Assembly: GCA_023213315.1 (NCBI GenBank) | Contig: JAKCPI010015529.1 | Span: forward strand, 1-64,000 | Source of the DNA: Euborellia annulipes | Taxonomy: Eukaryota > Arthropoda > Insecta > Dermaptera > Anisolabididae | Direction of reading: 5' to 3' | DNA: 64,000 bases | Shown: positions 23,101 through 58,703 of the stretch, piece after piece | Position numbering within the stretch: the first letter of the stretch is position 1 | Layout of the letters: every line of letters starts with the position of its first letter | Made by a program: the position numbers and the translations under genes | Notes under the pieces: generated by a model | Told to the model about the DNA's origin: nothing | The model's input: the letters and a program-made list of their open reading frames with translations, nothing else | Database searches by the model: none

Positions 23101-25421
23101 ACAATGATAATTTGTTAAAAATTTATTCTATTTTAATTTACCCTTTTTTTTTAAACCCTATTCATACCACCCCGATTGTGATAATTATCTAAACACATAA
23201 ACATGAAAAAATGGCAACACTCAAGATTATATTTGTAATATCAGAACCCTCTCTCTATCTATTTTCATATCACCTATTTCTATATTTTAGTAAATCCAAA
23301 AATATTTATTTATATTTATATTTTAAAATACTATTTACATACATACATACATATACATATATAGAATATATATTTCATATTGTATATTTATATATATATT
23401 CCATTTATATATATAAGTCAGTTCGCTCCTAGTCACTTAATATAACAATAGTTGCAAGGCATCAGGATGAAATCCTGAATTTAAGCTTTGTGGAGATTTA
23501 CAATCCCGATAGGAAAAGTAGTTGAAAGACACTTTGAATTGACTTAATTAACTTTTATAAATAAATGTTTTAATATATAAACTTATAAAAAGGGAATTAT
23601 TCATTAAAGATATATATATATTTTTTTTTTATTTATTTAGAAATATCAAATGAAGATGAAAATGTTTTTTAAGGAGCGAACAGACAGATCTATTCGTGTA
23701 TGTATATATATATACACACACACACATATTTATCTAATTTCTTCTAAATGATAATTAGAGCTAAATTTATCACGAAAGTTATGTGGGTCGGATCAAATGA
23801 ATTCCATAAGTATAGGAGCCCAGAGAACCGTTGCCCTAAATCAGTTTTTTTTTCTACATACAAAGACTGTTAGATCGGAGACAAAACCATCCACGGCTAT
23901 TCTCTACGCGTCTATCAATCATCTTTAACAAATTAAAACATTGTTAATAATTTGTAGTAAAATTAGTTTTATCACATCTATCTAAATTTCGAACTAACAA
24001 TGATCATATATTTATACAATATATATATTTGATTCTCTTGTTTAGAGATAAATATATATACTATATTAATATGAATACAAAGATGTCTAAAATCTATTAC
24101 TAGTAACCAATAGACTAAGTTCAAGTCTCTTAATAAGCTCATTAAATAATAATAGATAAAAGGGGTAAATTATAAGATGTACTAATGATCGAAAACAGCC
24201 AATAAACAAATGAAAAATTATTATATATATATAACTATTAAAATTTGATGATAAAATATTGATATTGATAATTTAATATAAAAAGCGAAGCTTGAAAATT
24301 AACTTGTAAAAAAAAAAAAGTAAAAACAAGTGCTTTTAATAATATTATTTATGTATTCTTGTAGAAATAGTTATGAAATACCTAAACGAATATCCGCTAT
24401 TTCTATTTCCTATTACCCAAGTTCAATAAAATAATTAATAATAATAATTATAATAATGTTTAAAAAGTAAGTAAAAAAAAAACCATGCGTAGATTATTTT
24501 CATGTCAGAATTAAGCGAAAATTTAAGTAATAAAAAAAAAAAGACAGAACCAATATATATATATTTTTTTTTTTGGATATTTATTTTCGGGACGCAAGAT
24601 ATCACAAATAGACGAGCGAGTTCGTGAGGTTTTTTTTTTTTAATTTTTTTTAGATTCGACAACGATGGTCGCGCAAACGGATAGTAAAGTTTTGAGTTGA
24701 GGACAGTTTTATTTTTTTTTTTTAAGAGTTCAAAAGTCCTCGAATCAATACTTGACAGTTTTTGTACAATAAAACACCTTTTGTATATATATTATATATA
24801 TAGATAAATACATATATGATATATATATAATCTAAAAGCTTTTAATATTTAATAGACTATAAAGACTATCTATTTGACCAGGCACATTTATTTGGGGAAT
24901 ATTGGATATTTGACACCTAAAAAATTTGATCGACAATGTTTTTTTTTTAAAGAAGCTCTTTTCTATAATGGTATCAAACCATTATATTTATATAATAATA
25001 ATAATAGATGAGATATTTAAAATTAATATAAATTTTCAAGTTTTAACCTTGAAAAGATATCCGATATTCTCTTTTTTTTCTATACAAATTCAAGCTTTAT
25101 ATATATATATATATAAATCAAGGCAGATTTAAAAACTTGTAACGTATAATTGGCGAAGAGCAAAGCCCGGGAATTATTATTTATATTTATTTATATACAA
25201 AGGATTGCACATTTCACCAATCAATTATTTTTATAGGCCACGTACTAATAACATGGAAAATTCGTTTTTGTCCCAGGCATTTTTCTAAAATGCATATTAA
25301 ATTATGATAAATAATAAGATTATTAAACAGAAAGAGCGATTAACAAAAAAAAAAAAATAGTTTACATTCATATGGTTAAAATTCAAGTAGTGTCAGTCAT
25401 AATGGGAGACGAAATGACTGG
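20179..25421. other. AT-rich 3' flank, may include Hipk 3' UTR
   Basis: There is no coding segment I can support. The stretch has many TATATA runs, poly-A/T runs and a few less AT-rich islands (21870-21950, 22490-22540). TTTATT words, which are AATAAA on the minus strand, occur repeatedly, so Hipk polyadenylation could lie anywhere here; I cannot place it. Inverted-repeat elements are conspicuously absent compared with the rest of the window. Confidence 0.35.
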
Positions 25422-47975
<22,554 letters not shown>

Positions 47976-48764
47976 TCGCTGAAATATTTAAACCTTAATT
48001 AGAAAATAATCCTTTTTGTGTTGGTCTATTTCAATGGTTTTCAAACTTGTTAATTTGGGGTGCTGGGATATAAAGCCTAAGTAAATTATGAAGGTTTCTA
48101 ATAGAATTTTATTGGTTTATAAATAAAAAAGATTATTTATTTTGAAATTTGGATCGTACCCGCTCTCAGGCGCATTCCCAGAAGTTAGCTCACTACTTTG
48201 AAAACCATTATTTTAATCAACTAACCATGATGGAAATTTCCGAATACTCTAATTTAGCAAGTTCATTTTTTTAATTCTAAATTCATTTTATCAGCTGATT
48301 CTTAATTCCAGTTTTCCTTTAAAAAAACATATTTTCCCGGTTTTAGGTCTTTAATAATACATTTTTCTTCTTCAAATTTTTTATTTATGCTTATTTTTTG
48401 ATAAATTTAGAGAGCTTGATATTCTAGCAAATAGATAGGAAAAAATGTGAACGATTAAGACCCATATATGGTATTATAATTTATATATTAACCTCTCAAT
48501 ATTATTTACATTAATTTAATAATAATTTATCATAGTCAAGGATAAAAATAATATCAGCTGCTCTCTGCTCGTGATCAAAAAACAAGCAATCATCACTTCT
48601 CTGTCAAATTAAAAAAAAAAAAACAACATTAAAAAGACAGGAGAAATATGTTTTTTTTTAAAGAATTTTTTTCAACAATGATTTTCCTGTTTGTTTTTGT
48701 TAATCCTAAACTGTCAGCGGTCTTGGTGGTTATGAAAATCACAGCCATTAAGATTTTTTTTTTA

Positions 48765-49195
48765 AGTTCAGTCAGTTCGGTCAAGTCGGAATAAGCACAC
48801 AGTGCTTGAAAACGAGTGCAGAATAAGTAGTCGAAAAGTTGTACAGTATTTTTAATAAATAATTAATATAAAATTAAATATTTTACGAGATCATAATCAT
48901 AGATATATTTAACATGGTTATAAGTATATTTTTTGTTGGTGGGCCAAGAGCCCTATGGCCTCGGGGAATCGAACCCAGGATCTATAGCCTTTCCGGGGCC
49001 TCGGAAGTTCGAGGGTCCGGTGGCCTGGTGCAATGGACAACGGCACACCGATGAACACGGAAAGGCTGGAGATCCTGGGTTCGATTTCCGGGGGGCATGG
49101 GGCGCTAGACCCACAATAAAAAAAAAATATACAAGCATGTTAAATAAATATAAAATGTGGTCTATAATTAAAAACTCCCATAATAATAAAACTTA
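48765..49195 (+). repeat. dispersed repeat, copy 2, split by a tRNA-derived insertion
   Basis: Left part 48765-48870 and right part 49140-49195 match 38224-38400. Between them, about 48935-49115, lies a palindromic pair of tRNA-like units. Confidence 0.65.
48935..49115. repeat. head-to-head tRNA-derived SINE units
   Basis: The left unit on the minus strand has B-box GGTTCGATTCC. The right unit on the plus strand has A-box-like TGGCCTGGTGCAATGG and B-box GGTTCGATTTCC. CCAGGATCTATAGCCTTTCC and GGAAAGGCTGGAGATCCTGG are the inverted halves. It is GC-rich against an AT-rich background. Not a tRNA gene. Confidence 0.65.
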
Positions 49196-49413
49196 GTTTA
49201 TTTATCAAATTGAAAATTCTAAATAGTCTCTGCAACCGAAAAGAGGATAAAATTAAAAAAAATATGAATGAAAATGTTGTAATCTTACCATTTTTATTTA
49301 AATTAATTATCAGCCATTTATTTTAAATAAATTTAACAGTCCAGGAGGAATGAGCCTTAGTTCATAAAATCAGAGAAATAACTCTGCTCCAATTATATGG
49401 GGTAAAATCATAC

Positions 49414-49620
49414 AGTGGAGTGCAATAATAAAGTATCCCCATTCTTTTTCACATGTGATTATTTTATTTTATTTTTTTTTTATAAAAAAGATGGAAATAT
49501 TATTGGAATTCTCTTCTACGTTTAAACCAGAAAAGTTGTCATTAACTTTTTTTTATAGAAAACAATGAAATAATCACATGAGAAAACGTATGGGGATATC
49601 TTAATATTGCACCTCACTGA
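49414..49620. mobile_element. short MITE, CAGTGGAGTGCAATA ends
   Basis: CAGTGGAGTGCAATAATAA and TTAATATTGCACCTCACTG are inverted, as are GTATCCCCAT and ATGGGGATAT and CACATGTGATTATTT and AAATAATCACATG. About 207 bp, Tc1/mariner-like in appearance. Confidence 0.75.
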
Positions 49621-51195
49621 AATTGTTAAGACTGACCAAGCACTTTTTGTTGATCCTCAAATGGTTAACACCGAACAAGATCATTTTTGAAAGTCAAAAT
49701 TGACTTTATGTTAAAAGAAGAATAATTCTAAATAATTTGTTCGAATTTTTTACAAAAGTAAAAGATAGGAACACTATAAATATTGAAATGAGATAGATGT
49801 ATTTCATTTATTGCTTAGGATACAAAATTTTCATGTTTTGGCAAATGTTTTATTCATTTTGACATTATTTTTAATTTATATTTTGAAATAATTTGTATGA
49901 GTCATAAATTTATAGAAATAATCTAAGAAAGTTTGTGTACGTATTTAATCTTTCTCAACAAATGGAGCTAAGACGAAATTGGCCATGGCATGGAATATTA
50001 AGAAGGAAGCAGTATAAATTAATCACAAGAAGGTTACTTATTGGAATAACCAGCCAGTTACTAACGCATTTAACTAGAGAGAGATATTTATTTCATTAGA
50101 GCTACTTTATTTTTCGGGAGTAACTCAAAATTTTCTCTTTTTGGTTGCTAGAGTCACATATAATTTTTTCTACTATAAATGTATTTAAATAAATATAATA
50201 TAAAATCTGATGTCAAGCTCTGACCTCTCTCTGTAATCTATTTGAATCAGCTTTTTGATTAGTCTGGATAGGAAATTTTAAATATGTATTTTTTGGTACG
50301 TTTCATCAAGGCCAAAATTGTCTGAATTTGAGTAATCTTAATAGAAAATATTTCTTTTATACAAATCTACTGATTTAAACTCATATAGACCAAAAATTTG
50401 GGTTAAATGAAAATCAGGATTTAAAAAATTAACTGCATCACTAAAAATAATGTTGAGAATTTATGAAGGTATAGAAGGAAATCAGAATCGATATTTGTTG
50501 GAAAGAATAAAAGTAATTAATTGAAACCAATTTTTTTTTGTCTTTATTCTATCTAAAATTTTAACGTTCCTTATATTAAATTAATTTTCTTTTCTGGCTG
50601 AAAAAATTCTCATTTATATTTTAGTTCTGTGAGTAATGCAAAGTATCAATTATCGAAATGATAGAATTTTGTATAAAATAAATAAAGAAATAAAGGCCTA
50701 TAATTAATTAATGAAAATAACTCAAATACTAGTTGTAAAAAAATCGAATAATCTTTTCATGAAAAATAGGGGGTGTATATACAATATTGCATCATAAGAA
50801 TTAATATTATGAAAATACTCTCTCTATTAATGTGATTAGATTTTAATTTATTAATATCAAACAAATAAAATAAGGAAAATAATCATTTATATTTAGAAAT
50901 TATTCATAAAAAATTTTATATAAAATAAAATTTCTTATTTTTGTGATTCTTTATAAAATAATGAATTTCACAAAGGTTTATTGTTAGATTTTGACTGTTA
51001 AAAATATATTGGTAAATGGAATAATTTAAAAAATGAGATCAACACGTAGGCTAAATACGCCTTAAGGCATCAGGTTGAAAGTAGCACAAAATGTCGGATG
51101 ATCGGAGTTTTAATAGCTGTCACCTAAATATTTGAAGGATTAATTGTTCGATATGAAATTTAATTTTAAAATAAATAATTTTATTAATAAAATAC
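49621..51195. other. no feature recognised between Hipk exon 1 and the candidate 5' exon
   Basis: AT-rich unique-looking DNA. No coding frame, inverted repeat or RNA gene that I can support. Confidence 0.4.
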
Positions 51196-51640
51196 CTTTC
51201 ACTGCCCTGTTCCGTCTCAAAGGACTCAACTCTCATACTGACAACATCCGGAACAAAGAGGTCTTTCAAAATTCGGCCATGTTGAAATGGAGATGATATT
51301 TTGTGAACGATTATTTATCGATTTAACACAATAACTTAAAAGTTATTAGACTATACACATTTATGTACACTAGTAAAACCACTAAATCCAACTTAAAAAC
51401 ACGTTTTCACTGGGTAAATAATACATCTACCCGAGTTTTATGACGTTTTTAGTTCATTCTTAACACACAAACATACTCTGTCCAGAATTACGTACATCGG
51501 CCACCCGAGGATTGCCGAGTTTAGCCGAAGTTAAAGCCTTTTCCCGAACTCATAAGGCTCGATTCCTTTCACATCATCGATAATCACACACCTTCGAGTA
51601 ATGCATTACTTATAGATATTAAAAATAAACTGATGTGGCA
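51196..51640 (-). promoter_or_regulatory. candidate Hipk 5' UTR exon and promoter region
   Basis: A less AT-rich block ends at a good donor, GAAAG followed by GTATTTT (51195), on the minus strand. Joined to exon 1 it reads TGA-AAG-CGA-ATG, so it would be non-coding in the Hipk frame, with two short upstream ATG frames. The exon-1 acceptor requires some upstream exon, and this is the best candidate I see. The transcription start is not located. Confidence 0.3.
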
Positions 51641-52094
51641 AGCACATTATCGATCGAGCCATTTATTGATAAAAAATTTCATTTATTACTTTTTTTTTTG
51701 TAAAAATGTAGAAAATGTTCCCGGAGCTGACTTATCTTTTTTATTTAAAAAAATGTTCGCTCTTAATTAAATATCCAAGAAAATACTACAAATTTGAATT
51801 CTATCCAGTAGGGTAAATATTTAAAAATATGTAGACGCCTTGAGTGGAAAATTACTTGGGCCTACATCAATTTGAACCTGATACCTCAAGGGGGGGCTGA
51901 AGGGGGCGGGGGAAGGGGGTTTAGAAGAGCGTCAAAGAGATACTATGCGAATCAAATAAATTGGGCAAAAATTAACTTGGTTTTCATTTTATTTAAGGTA
52001 TTTTTCGGTATCGAAGGCCATTTAGACCCTCGTCTCTATTTATTTCAATTGAATTGGTAGCCAATCCAAATGAATTAAAAGACATTTTATTGAA

Positions 52095-52400
52095 AAAAAT
52101 CTGGTGTGACTGTCGCATCAGATTTTTTGTGTCGACATATTTAGTTTCCGACAGTACGGTACATTCGAATTTCAAGATGTAAAATTTATAAGTATGGCAA
52201 AATATTTATATTTTGTTACCATGGCAAGCATTTCTCCTATCCTTCCTATGAAGTACAAGAGTAAAGTGGTCTTCAGAAGATTTCAATGGCAAAATGAGAA
52301 TATATAATACATTTTAAAGAGCATCTATAAAATAATTGATTTTTGAATTTTAATCAAAATCGTTGGAGCGAATTGTAAAATAATCGAATTGTAAAAAAAT
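52095..52400 (+). repeat. hairpin-ended element, internally deleted fragment
   Basis: AATCTGGTGTGACTG is joined almost directly to CATCAGATTTTTTGTGTCGA, so the hairpin has lost its loop. It continues into TTACCATGGCAAGC and CAGAAGATTTCAATGGC as in copies A-C and then stops. Confidence 0.7.
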
Positions 52401-52666
52401 CAAGGGCTCTGATTTTTATAAAATTTTATATTATTCTAAATAAAATACTCCAAAATACATCTACGAGTATACAAAGTGTACAAAATTAAACAATTAATTA
52501 AATAAAATATGTTTTGGCCAAATTTGAGTACCCGTTTGTAAGTAAATTTTAAGAAAAAAAAATGTTTGCCCCCCCAAAGAAAAAATTTGCCCCCCCCCCC
52601 AAGAAAAAGCTGAAATGACGCCGCTGATCGCCCTTAGGTTGGGAATCACTGATATAGAGATATATA

Positions 52667-53690
52667 TTAGGAACCTACCGAATATTCGGTTTCGGCCAAA
52701 AATCCTGGTTTCGGCCGTAGTTTCGGTTTCGGCCGAAAAGTAGCCGAAACTTTCGGCCGGCCGAAATCTGAGTCTGAAAAGATGGGATGAGACTCGCATG
52801 CAAAAAAAAGGTCAAATGATTTTCACGGGAGGGAAAAAAATTTTCCGAAGGGGGGAAAAAATTTCAAAAAAAAAACAAAAAAATCGGTGTGACTGGCGCA
52901 CAGCACACAACTTTCTCTTACCTTCGGTAATCGAAAGTTGTGTTCTGTGCTTGTCACACCAGATTTTTTGTGTCGACATGTGTTTAGTTTCCGACAGTAC
53001 GGAACATTTGAATTCAGATGTAAAATTTATAAGTATGGGAAAATATTTATATTTTGTTACCATGGCAACCATTTCTCCTATCTTCCCTATGAAATACAAG
53101 AGTAAAGTGGTCTTCAGAAGATTTCAATTGCAAAATGAGAATATACATTTTAAAGAGCATCTAAAAAATAATTGATTTTTGAATTTTAAAAAAAATCGTT
53201 GGAGCAAATTTTGAGAAAATCGTAAAAAACTGAAAAAGTACATCAGTAAAGTACTTGTACTCTTTGGCCGATTTTGATTAAAAGCTTATTTTTCCGGTCC
53301 CAGGGGGTGTTTAACTTAAATATAAAATTTCAACCTCGTAGCTCAATTCCTTCATGCTTAAAATTGAACACACCCACACACACACACACACCCACCCACC
53401 CACAGACAGACCATGTCACGAAAACCACTTTTTTGGATTCAGGGGACCTCAAAACGTGAAGATCCATCAAAATCTCGACATCGAATTTTTGACATGAATC
53501 CAATACTTTCTCTCTATATATATATTACATATATACATAGGTAAGAGAAAGTAAAAAAAAAGGTAAAATGATATGAATTTTTTTATAGGAAATACAAGTT
53601 TCGGTTTCGGTTTTGGCCGAAACTAAGATTGAGGCCGAATATTCGGTTTCGGCTGAAAATCTTGTTTCGGTCGGACTCTAGTATATAATA
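52667..53690. repeat. TTTCGGCC/GGCCGAAA-rich element split by copy B
   Basis: About 52675-52770 and 53595-53685 are made of TTTCGGTTTCGGCCGAAA-type words. Between them is inserted hairpin-ended copy B (52884-53552). The two halves look like the ends of one element (CCGAATATTCGGTTTCGGC at both). Confidence 0.6.
52884..53552 (+). mobile_element. hairpin-ended dispersed element, copy B
   Basis: Same order as copy A: hairpin (52884-52963), GTGTCGACATGTGTTTAG, TTACCATGGCAACC, a CA/CCCA microsatellite (53369-53402), and a closing palindrome with GTAAGAGAAAGT. It is closely similar to copy A over its length, differing in the microsatellite. Confidence 0.85.
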
Positions 53691-54153
53691 TATATATACA
53701 TTATATTATAATGTATATGTTTATATGTATATTAATTAAATTGACATGTCTTCAATATTATAGCTATGACTGATTATTTTTGTGGTTAATTAAAAAAAAA
53801 ATCTAATTGAAAAAAGTATGTCAAATTTTGTTCTAGATTTATAGCAAAAAGCTAGTTAAGAAGGTTATTTATTACAACATCGAGGTACTTTCTATTTATA
53901 GTATGTATTTGCTTATATTCAAATTTATATTTTTTATAAATTTTCAGTAGCCAATCCTCAAAAGTCAATTGAAATTTATATAACAGGATAAAAATTATAG
54001 AGGCAAAAAGTCTATAGATCAAAATTTTTTAAGTTGGTTTAGGGATAGGCCACTCCATTATTTTATATGAATTTAAAAATAATTTTTTTTTTCGAAATTA
54101 GGTTTAAGGGGAAGATGAATCTAAAAGGAATTATCTTGTGAGTGATGTAATAA

Positions 54154-54574
54154 GCAGTGCCGTAACAAGGGTATGAAGCTCCTGTGCCAAGTGTCCAACT
54201 TGCGCCCCCCCCCCCTATCCTTTTTTGGACCAAGTCCCTCCTTTTTAAAGTTACCGTGCTCCCTATATACAAATTTTGTAGAATATATAAAATGATATTT
54301 CAAATTCTAAAATGCCCCCTCCCCTAAATAAGCAAATTTCCGCTCCCCCTCCCTCCAAGTTGTGAGCTGCACGTGGGGCGCTACGGGAGAGAGAGGCTGA
54401 TATAATTGTCGGAGGAAATTTCCCCTCTCCCCGTAGCGCCTCAGCCTCACTGATTAAAATGTTGGTAAATAAAAACCACGTGCAGCTCATAACTAGGTCG
54501 GTCCCCTTTGTTTGCGCCCCAGCCCAGTTACGCCCGTGGCGGGCACCTCTTTTGCCACCCTCTCGTTACGGCCC
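54154..54574. mobile_element. hAT-like element, CAGTGCCGTAACAAGG end
   Basis: Left CAGTGCCGTAACAAGGG, right CTCGTTACGGCCCTG. G/C runs inside; GGGGCGCTACGGGAG recurs inverted as CTCCCCGTAGCGCC. The right end matches the end at 14674. No transposase. Confidence 0.55.
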
Positions 54575-54939
54575 TGGTAATAAGAACTCTGCAAATAATA
54601 CTGTTCTGGAGAGGATAATGTTGGCAGACTAATCAAAATTTAGAAAGGGGCAATGGCGGGAGAGCTAAATGAAAATGAATGCGCAAAAAACGGAAATTAT
54701 TTATAATGCGCAAAAAAACGGAAATTGTTTAGGTTACAGTATCGAAACGCGAAATTAAGTGCGTGTTTCCTATTTCTTAATTTAAAAGAGAAAGTGTATG
54801 TTGGTCCTGAAAATACATTTAAATCCTCGACAAAAGAGATGAGTATCAAAGCAAATTACGTATAGCTGTGGCCATGGCCGTAACTAGGGGGGTCCCAGCT
54901 CCCCCCCCCCCAGCAAATTCCCTAGCTACGCTCATGGCT

Positions 54940-55470
54940 GCGGGCACACACCAACGGGCCCAGTCAGATCACCATCCAGTCACGGACAGGCAGTCTGTCC
55001 CTATGAATCAGTGCGAACAGATACTGCCTATCTCCATCATTCACTATCATCAGCACTTGTCTGCTACAATGCCATCTAGAAAATTGACTCTATTAAAAAT
55101 TGCTTTAATTTTGGAGGAGGAACAGAATATTAATAAATCGCGATCTCAAAGACGCTTTTGGGTACATGATATAGCTATATCAAGGAGGGAAGAAGGAGAG
55201 TTTGTAAAACTATTTCCACATCTGGTTGACGATGAAACCAAGTTCTACCAATATTTCCGCATGTCACACTGTGATTTTAGAAACGGGCAGGGGCGGGCAC
55301 AGTCCTGATCGCCGGGAAGGCGATCTCGCGGGCAGATCGCCGGTCTTGATCTGACTGTGCCCGTACCGTGCCTGCTACTGAGAACACTCTTATTAAGATC
55401 CCGAGGCAGCGATCTTGACTTGACTGTCTCTGACCGTGATCTGATCTGACTGTGCCCATTGGTCTGAATC
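54940..55470 (+). mobile_element. deleted Harbinger transposon
   Basis: Left CCAACGGGCCCAGTCAGATCA, here given as an end region, pairs with right TGATCTGACTGTGCCCATTGG as imperfect inverted ends. Only the transposase start remains inside (55066-55275). After it come GATCGCC/GGCGATC-rich repeats (55290-55440). Confidence 0.65.
55066..55275 (+). pseudogene. HARBI1-like nuclease, N-terminal fragment
   Basis: ATG at 55070. Encodes LTLLKIALILEEEQNINKSR, then RRFWVHDIAISRREEGEFVK and DDETKFYQYFRMSHCDF. The WVH, RREEGEF and KFYQYFRMS pattern is the conserved start of PIF/Harbinger nucleases. The DDE catalytic domain is deleted. Confidence 0.75.
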
Positions 55471-55591
55471 CGCCTTTAATCTTCATCTATGTAATTTTTA
55501 AAAATCAATAATTTTTTAAAAATTTGATTGCCAAACAAAAACTTAAGCATATGACTTATTTTTTGTTTATTAAAGAATTTATATATATTTA

Positions 55592-55873
55592 TCTCAGCAA
55601 AAAACATCGGAGATGCAAAAGGGGGGCGCCTCGCATTATTTTTGCCCAGCGTCGAGGTGAAATCAAGAAAATTCGCCTCGCTTTTCTGATTTATATAAAA
55701 GCGAGGAAATATTTTCACTTAAATAAAACCCCTACAGAATTTTATTTGTTTCATATATGCTCGCTTTAATATAAATCAGAAAAGCGAGGCGAATTTTTTG
55801 ATTTCACCTCGACGCTGGGCAAAAATAATGCGAGGCGCCCCTTTTTGCATCTCCGATGTTTTTTGCTGAGATT
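55592..55873. repeat. foldback element, about 113-bp arms
   Basis: AAAAACATCGGAGATGCAAA and TTTGCATCTCCGATGTTTTT, and GCGAGGCGAATTTT with its inverse AAAATTCGCCTCGC. Centre near 55732. Non-coding; the open frames over it read the palindrome. Confidence 0.85.
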
Positions 55874-55984
55874 TCACTTCTTTTTGTGAAATATTACATT
55901 TAAATATTATTTAATAATTTTTGTTTATTAAATATTAAGTTGATGAATAGATCTGTTAATATGCATTCCAAACAGTAAAAAATA

Positions 55985-56974
55985 AATACATCGTTTGGTA
56001 TCCATTCGAAACGATAAACATAGGATTTCACCAAATTTTATAAAATTTTAGGTTTTTTTATTTTTGTTATGTTGGTAGAATGTAAATACATCGTTTGGTA
56101 TCCATTCGAAACGATAAACATAGGATTTCATCAAATTTTATAAAATTTTAGGTTTTTTATTTTTGTTATGTTGGTAGATTGTAAATATATCGTTTGGTAT
56201 CCATTCGAAACGATAAACATAGGATTTCACCAAATTTTATAAAATTTTAGGTTTTTTATTTTTGTTATGTTGGTAGAATGTAAATACATCGTTTGGTATC
56301 CATTCGAAACGATAAACATAGGATTTCACCAAATTTTATAAAATTTTAGGTTTTTTATTTTTGTTATGTTGGTAGAATGTAAATACATCGTTTGGTATCC
56401 ATTCGAAACGATAAACATAGGATTTCATCAAATTTTATAAAATTTTAGGTTTTTTATTTTTGTTATGTTGGTAGAATGTAAATATATCATTTGGTATCCA
56501 TTCGAAACGATAAACATAGGATTTCACCAAATTTTATAAAATTTTAGGTTTTTTTATTTTTGTTATGTTGGTAGAATGTAAATACATCGTTTGGTATCCA
56601 TTCGAAACGATAAACATAGGATTTCATCAAATTTTATAAAATTTTAGGATTTTTATTTTTGTTATGTTGGTAGATTGTAAATATATCATTTGGTATCCAT
56701 TCGAAACGATAAACATAGGATTTCACCAAATTTTATAAAATTTTAGGTTTTTTTATTTTTGTTATGTTGGTAGAATGTAAATACATCGTTTGGTATCCAT
56801 TCGAAACGATAAACATAGGATTTCATCAAATTTTATAAAATTTTAGGTTTTTTTATTTTTGTTATGTTGGTAGAATGTAAATATATCGTTTGGTATCCAT
56901 TCGAAACGATAAACATAGGATTTCACCAAATTTTATAAAATTTTAGGTTTTTTATTTTTGTTATGTTGGTAGCA
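55985..56974. repeat. tandem array, about 99-bp unit, 10 copies
   Basis: The word TCGTTTGGTATCC (or TCATTTGG) recurs at 55991, 56091, 56190, 56289, 56388, 56487, 56587, 56686, 56786 and 56886, a period of 99 or 100 depending on a T-run. Each unit contains the palindrome ATCGTTT/AAACGAT around a 12-nt loop. CACCAAA and CATCAAA variants alternate in part, hinting at a two-unit higher order. Confidence 0.95.
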
Positions 56975-57311
56975 CCTCTTCTTATCACGTTAATCTATTT
57001 CTATCTGAATGGATCTATCCTAAAAATTCAGTTCCACTAGGGATCAAAATTACTAATATTAATAGATATGTTCCTAGATGACGTCATCAGGGAGCAAAAT
57101 AGTTAGAATTGTCTTTTGGCCATGTTAAAGATAGGACAAATTTGAAATTTTGAATACCTCTCAAAAAGTCACTTTTGATCCAAAATGAAATTTTATATCA
57201 AAGGTATCGGGTTTTTGATAGTATCTATTTGTATTTTAAATTTCATCCAAATCGGTCCAGCAGGGAAACCTGTAGCTTTGTCTAAAAATTTGAAAATTGA
57301 AGAAAAGAATG

Positions 57312-57352
<41 letters not shown>
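57312..57352. repeat. poly-A run of 41
   Basis: An uninterrupted A run. It could be the tail of a retroposed sequence lying upstream on the plus strand (57000-57311), but I recognise no retroposon there. Confidence 0.9.
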
Positions 57353-57356
<4 letters not shown>

Positions 57357-58703
57357 TGTGTGGTTTTATGAAACCACGATGCAAGTGAAACTTTTTTCGG
57401 ATCGTAGGCGTTTAACTGAAAATTTTCAAAAAATTATTCAATTAAGGTTATTAAAATCGCGTTTTTAATCTTAATTTAATAATTGGAAAATAGGAAATCA
57501 ATAGACGCATGTTAAAAACTGTGAACAATATTTATTTAGTAATTAGCCGCGCCGCCCGGCGGGGGGGCAGCCAGAGGGCTTCGCCCCCCTGGATTATATA
57601 TATACAGTATATATAGATTGAAGATTTGAATATTTTAAATTATTTTAAAAATTATATTTTATCAATTTAAAAATTGAATTATTAAATCTCACAATTATTT
57701 TTTTATAATTCATTATATATATTAAATTTCAACTTTCTTATTTTTGTCGTCACGGATTGTGACGTCATGGCTTGTAGCGTCATGGCCTTTTACGTCACCT
57801 CGTTACAAAACGACATGCTGATAGAAGAACCAAAAAATTCGTAGTGATATAATAAAAGTTTCACTTTAAAAAAAAAGGAAAAATAAGAGACTAACTTTTG
57901 ACCTTCCGAAATCGGCAAAATCTCAACTTTGAGCCTCTGCCATTCTTTTTGGGACTGGAATTTTTTTTTGAATTTGTGCTCAAAATAATCCTTATTTATT
58001 CTAGTTTAATATAAAAAAAATTTGGCTCCGATATCTTAAAACCTTTTTGAGATATTCGCCCAGAAAGAGAAAAGTTTCTCAAAAAATTTTTTTCACGTCC
58101 CTATCTTTTATTAAGGATTTAAAATCATTCTTGATAATATAGTCTAGGGACGACTCGTCCATCTAAATGCAATGGGCCATTGGCATCTATTGGAATATCA
58201 ACTAAATGGTAGTATTAAGAGTTTCTTTGCTTTCTTTTGCTTTTTACTTGCTCGGCGACGAGTCGCTCCCGCGACTCTTGATATATTATATGTATGCATT
58301 TGTTGTACACTTTTAACAAATATATATATATAATAATGTATTGATTTTATCAAGAGGTTTAAAACCATTTTCTGACTAAAAGACACTTTTAAAAGTTCAA
58401 ATAAAAAAATCTACAGTACAATTTTCTTAAAAGTCATCATACATTTACAAAAATACAGTTATTTATTTATTAATGATTTTATTAAAAAGAGGTATTTTAG
58501 TTGAGTTAAGATGAATGAGTGATAATATTTGATTAGATCTAATTCATTTGGATCGTTTCTAATATATTCTAAAAAAAAAAAAATGAAATACAATCAATGT
58601 TGGCAAACATATGGCCGATAAAGTATAAGTATAGAATATTTTTACATCACATCCAAAGATGGTATACATACGAATACATAAGACTAAAATTTATTTCATA
58701 ATA
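57353..58703. other. intergenic, no gene recognised
   Basis: AT-rich DNA with a GC-rich island at 57548-57592 (GCCGCGCCGCCCGGC, then GGGGGCAGCC) and three GTGACGTCATGG-like words at 57750-57800. No coding segment supported. Confidence 0.4.
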
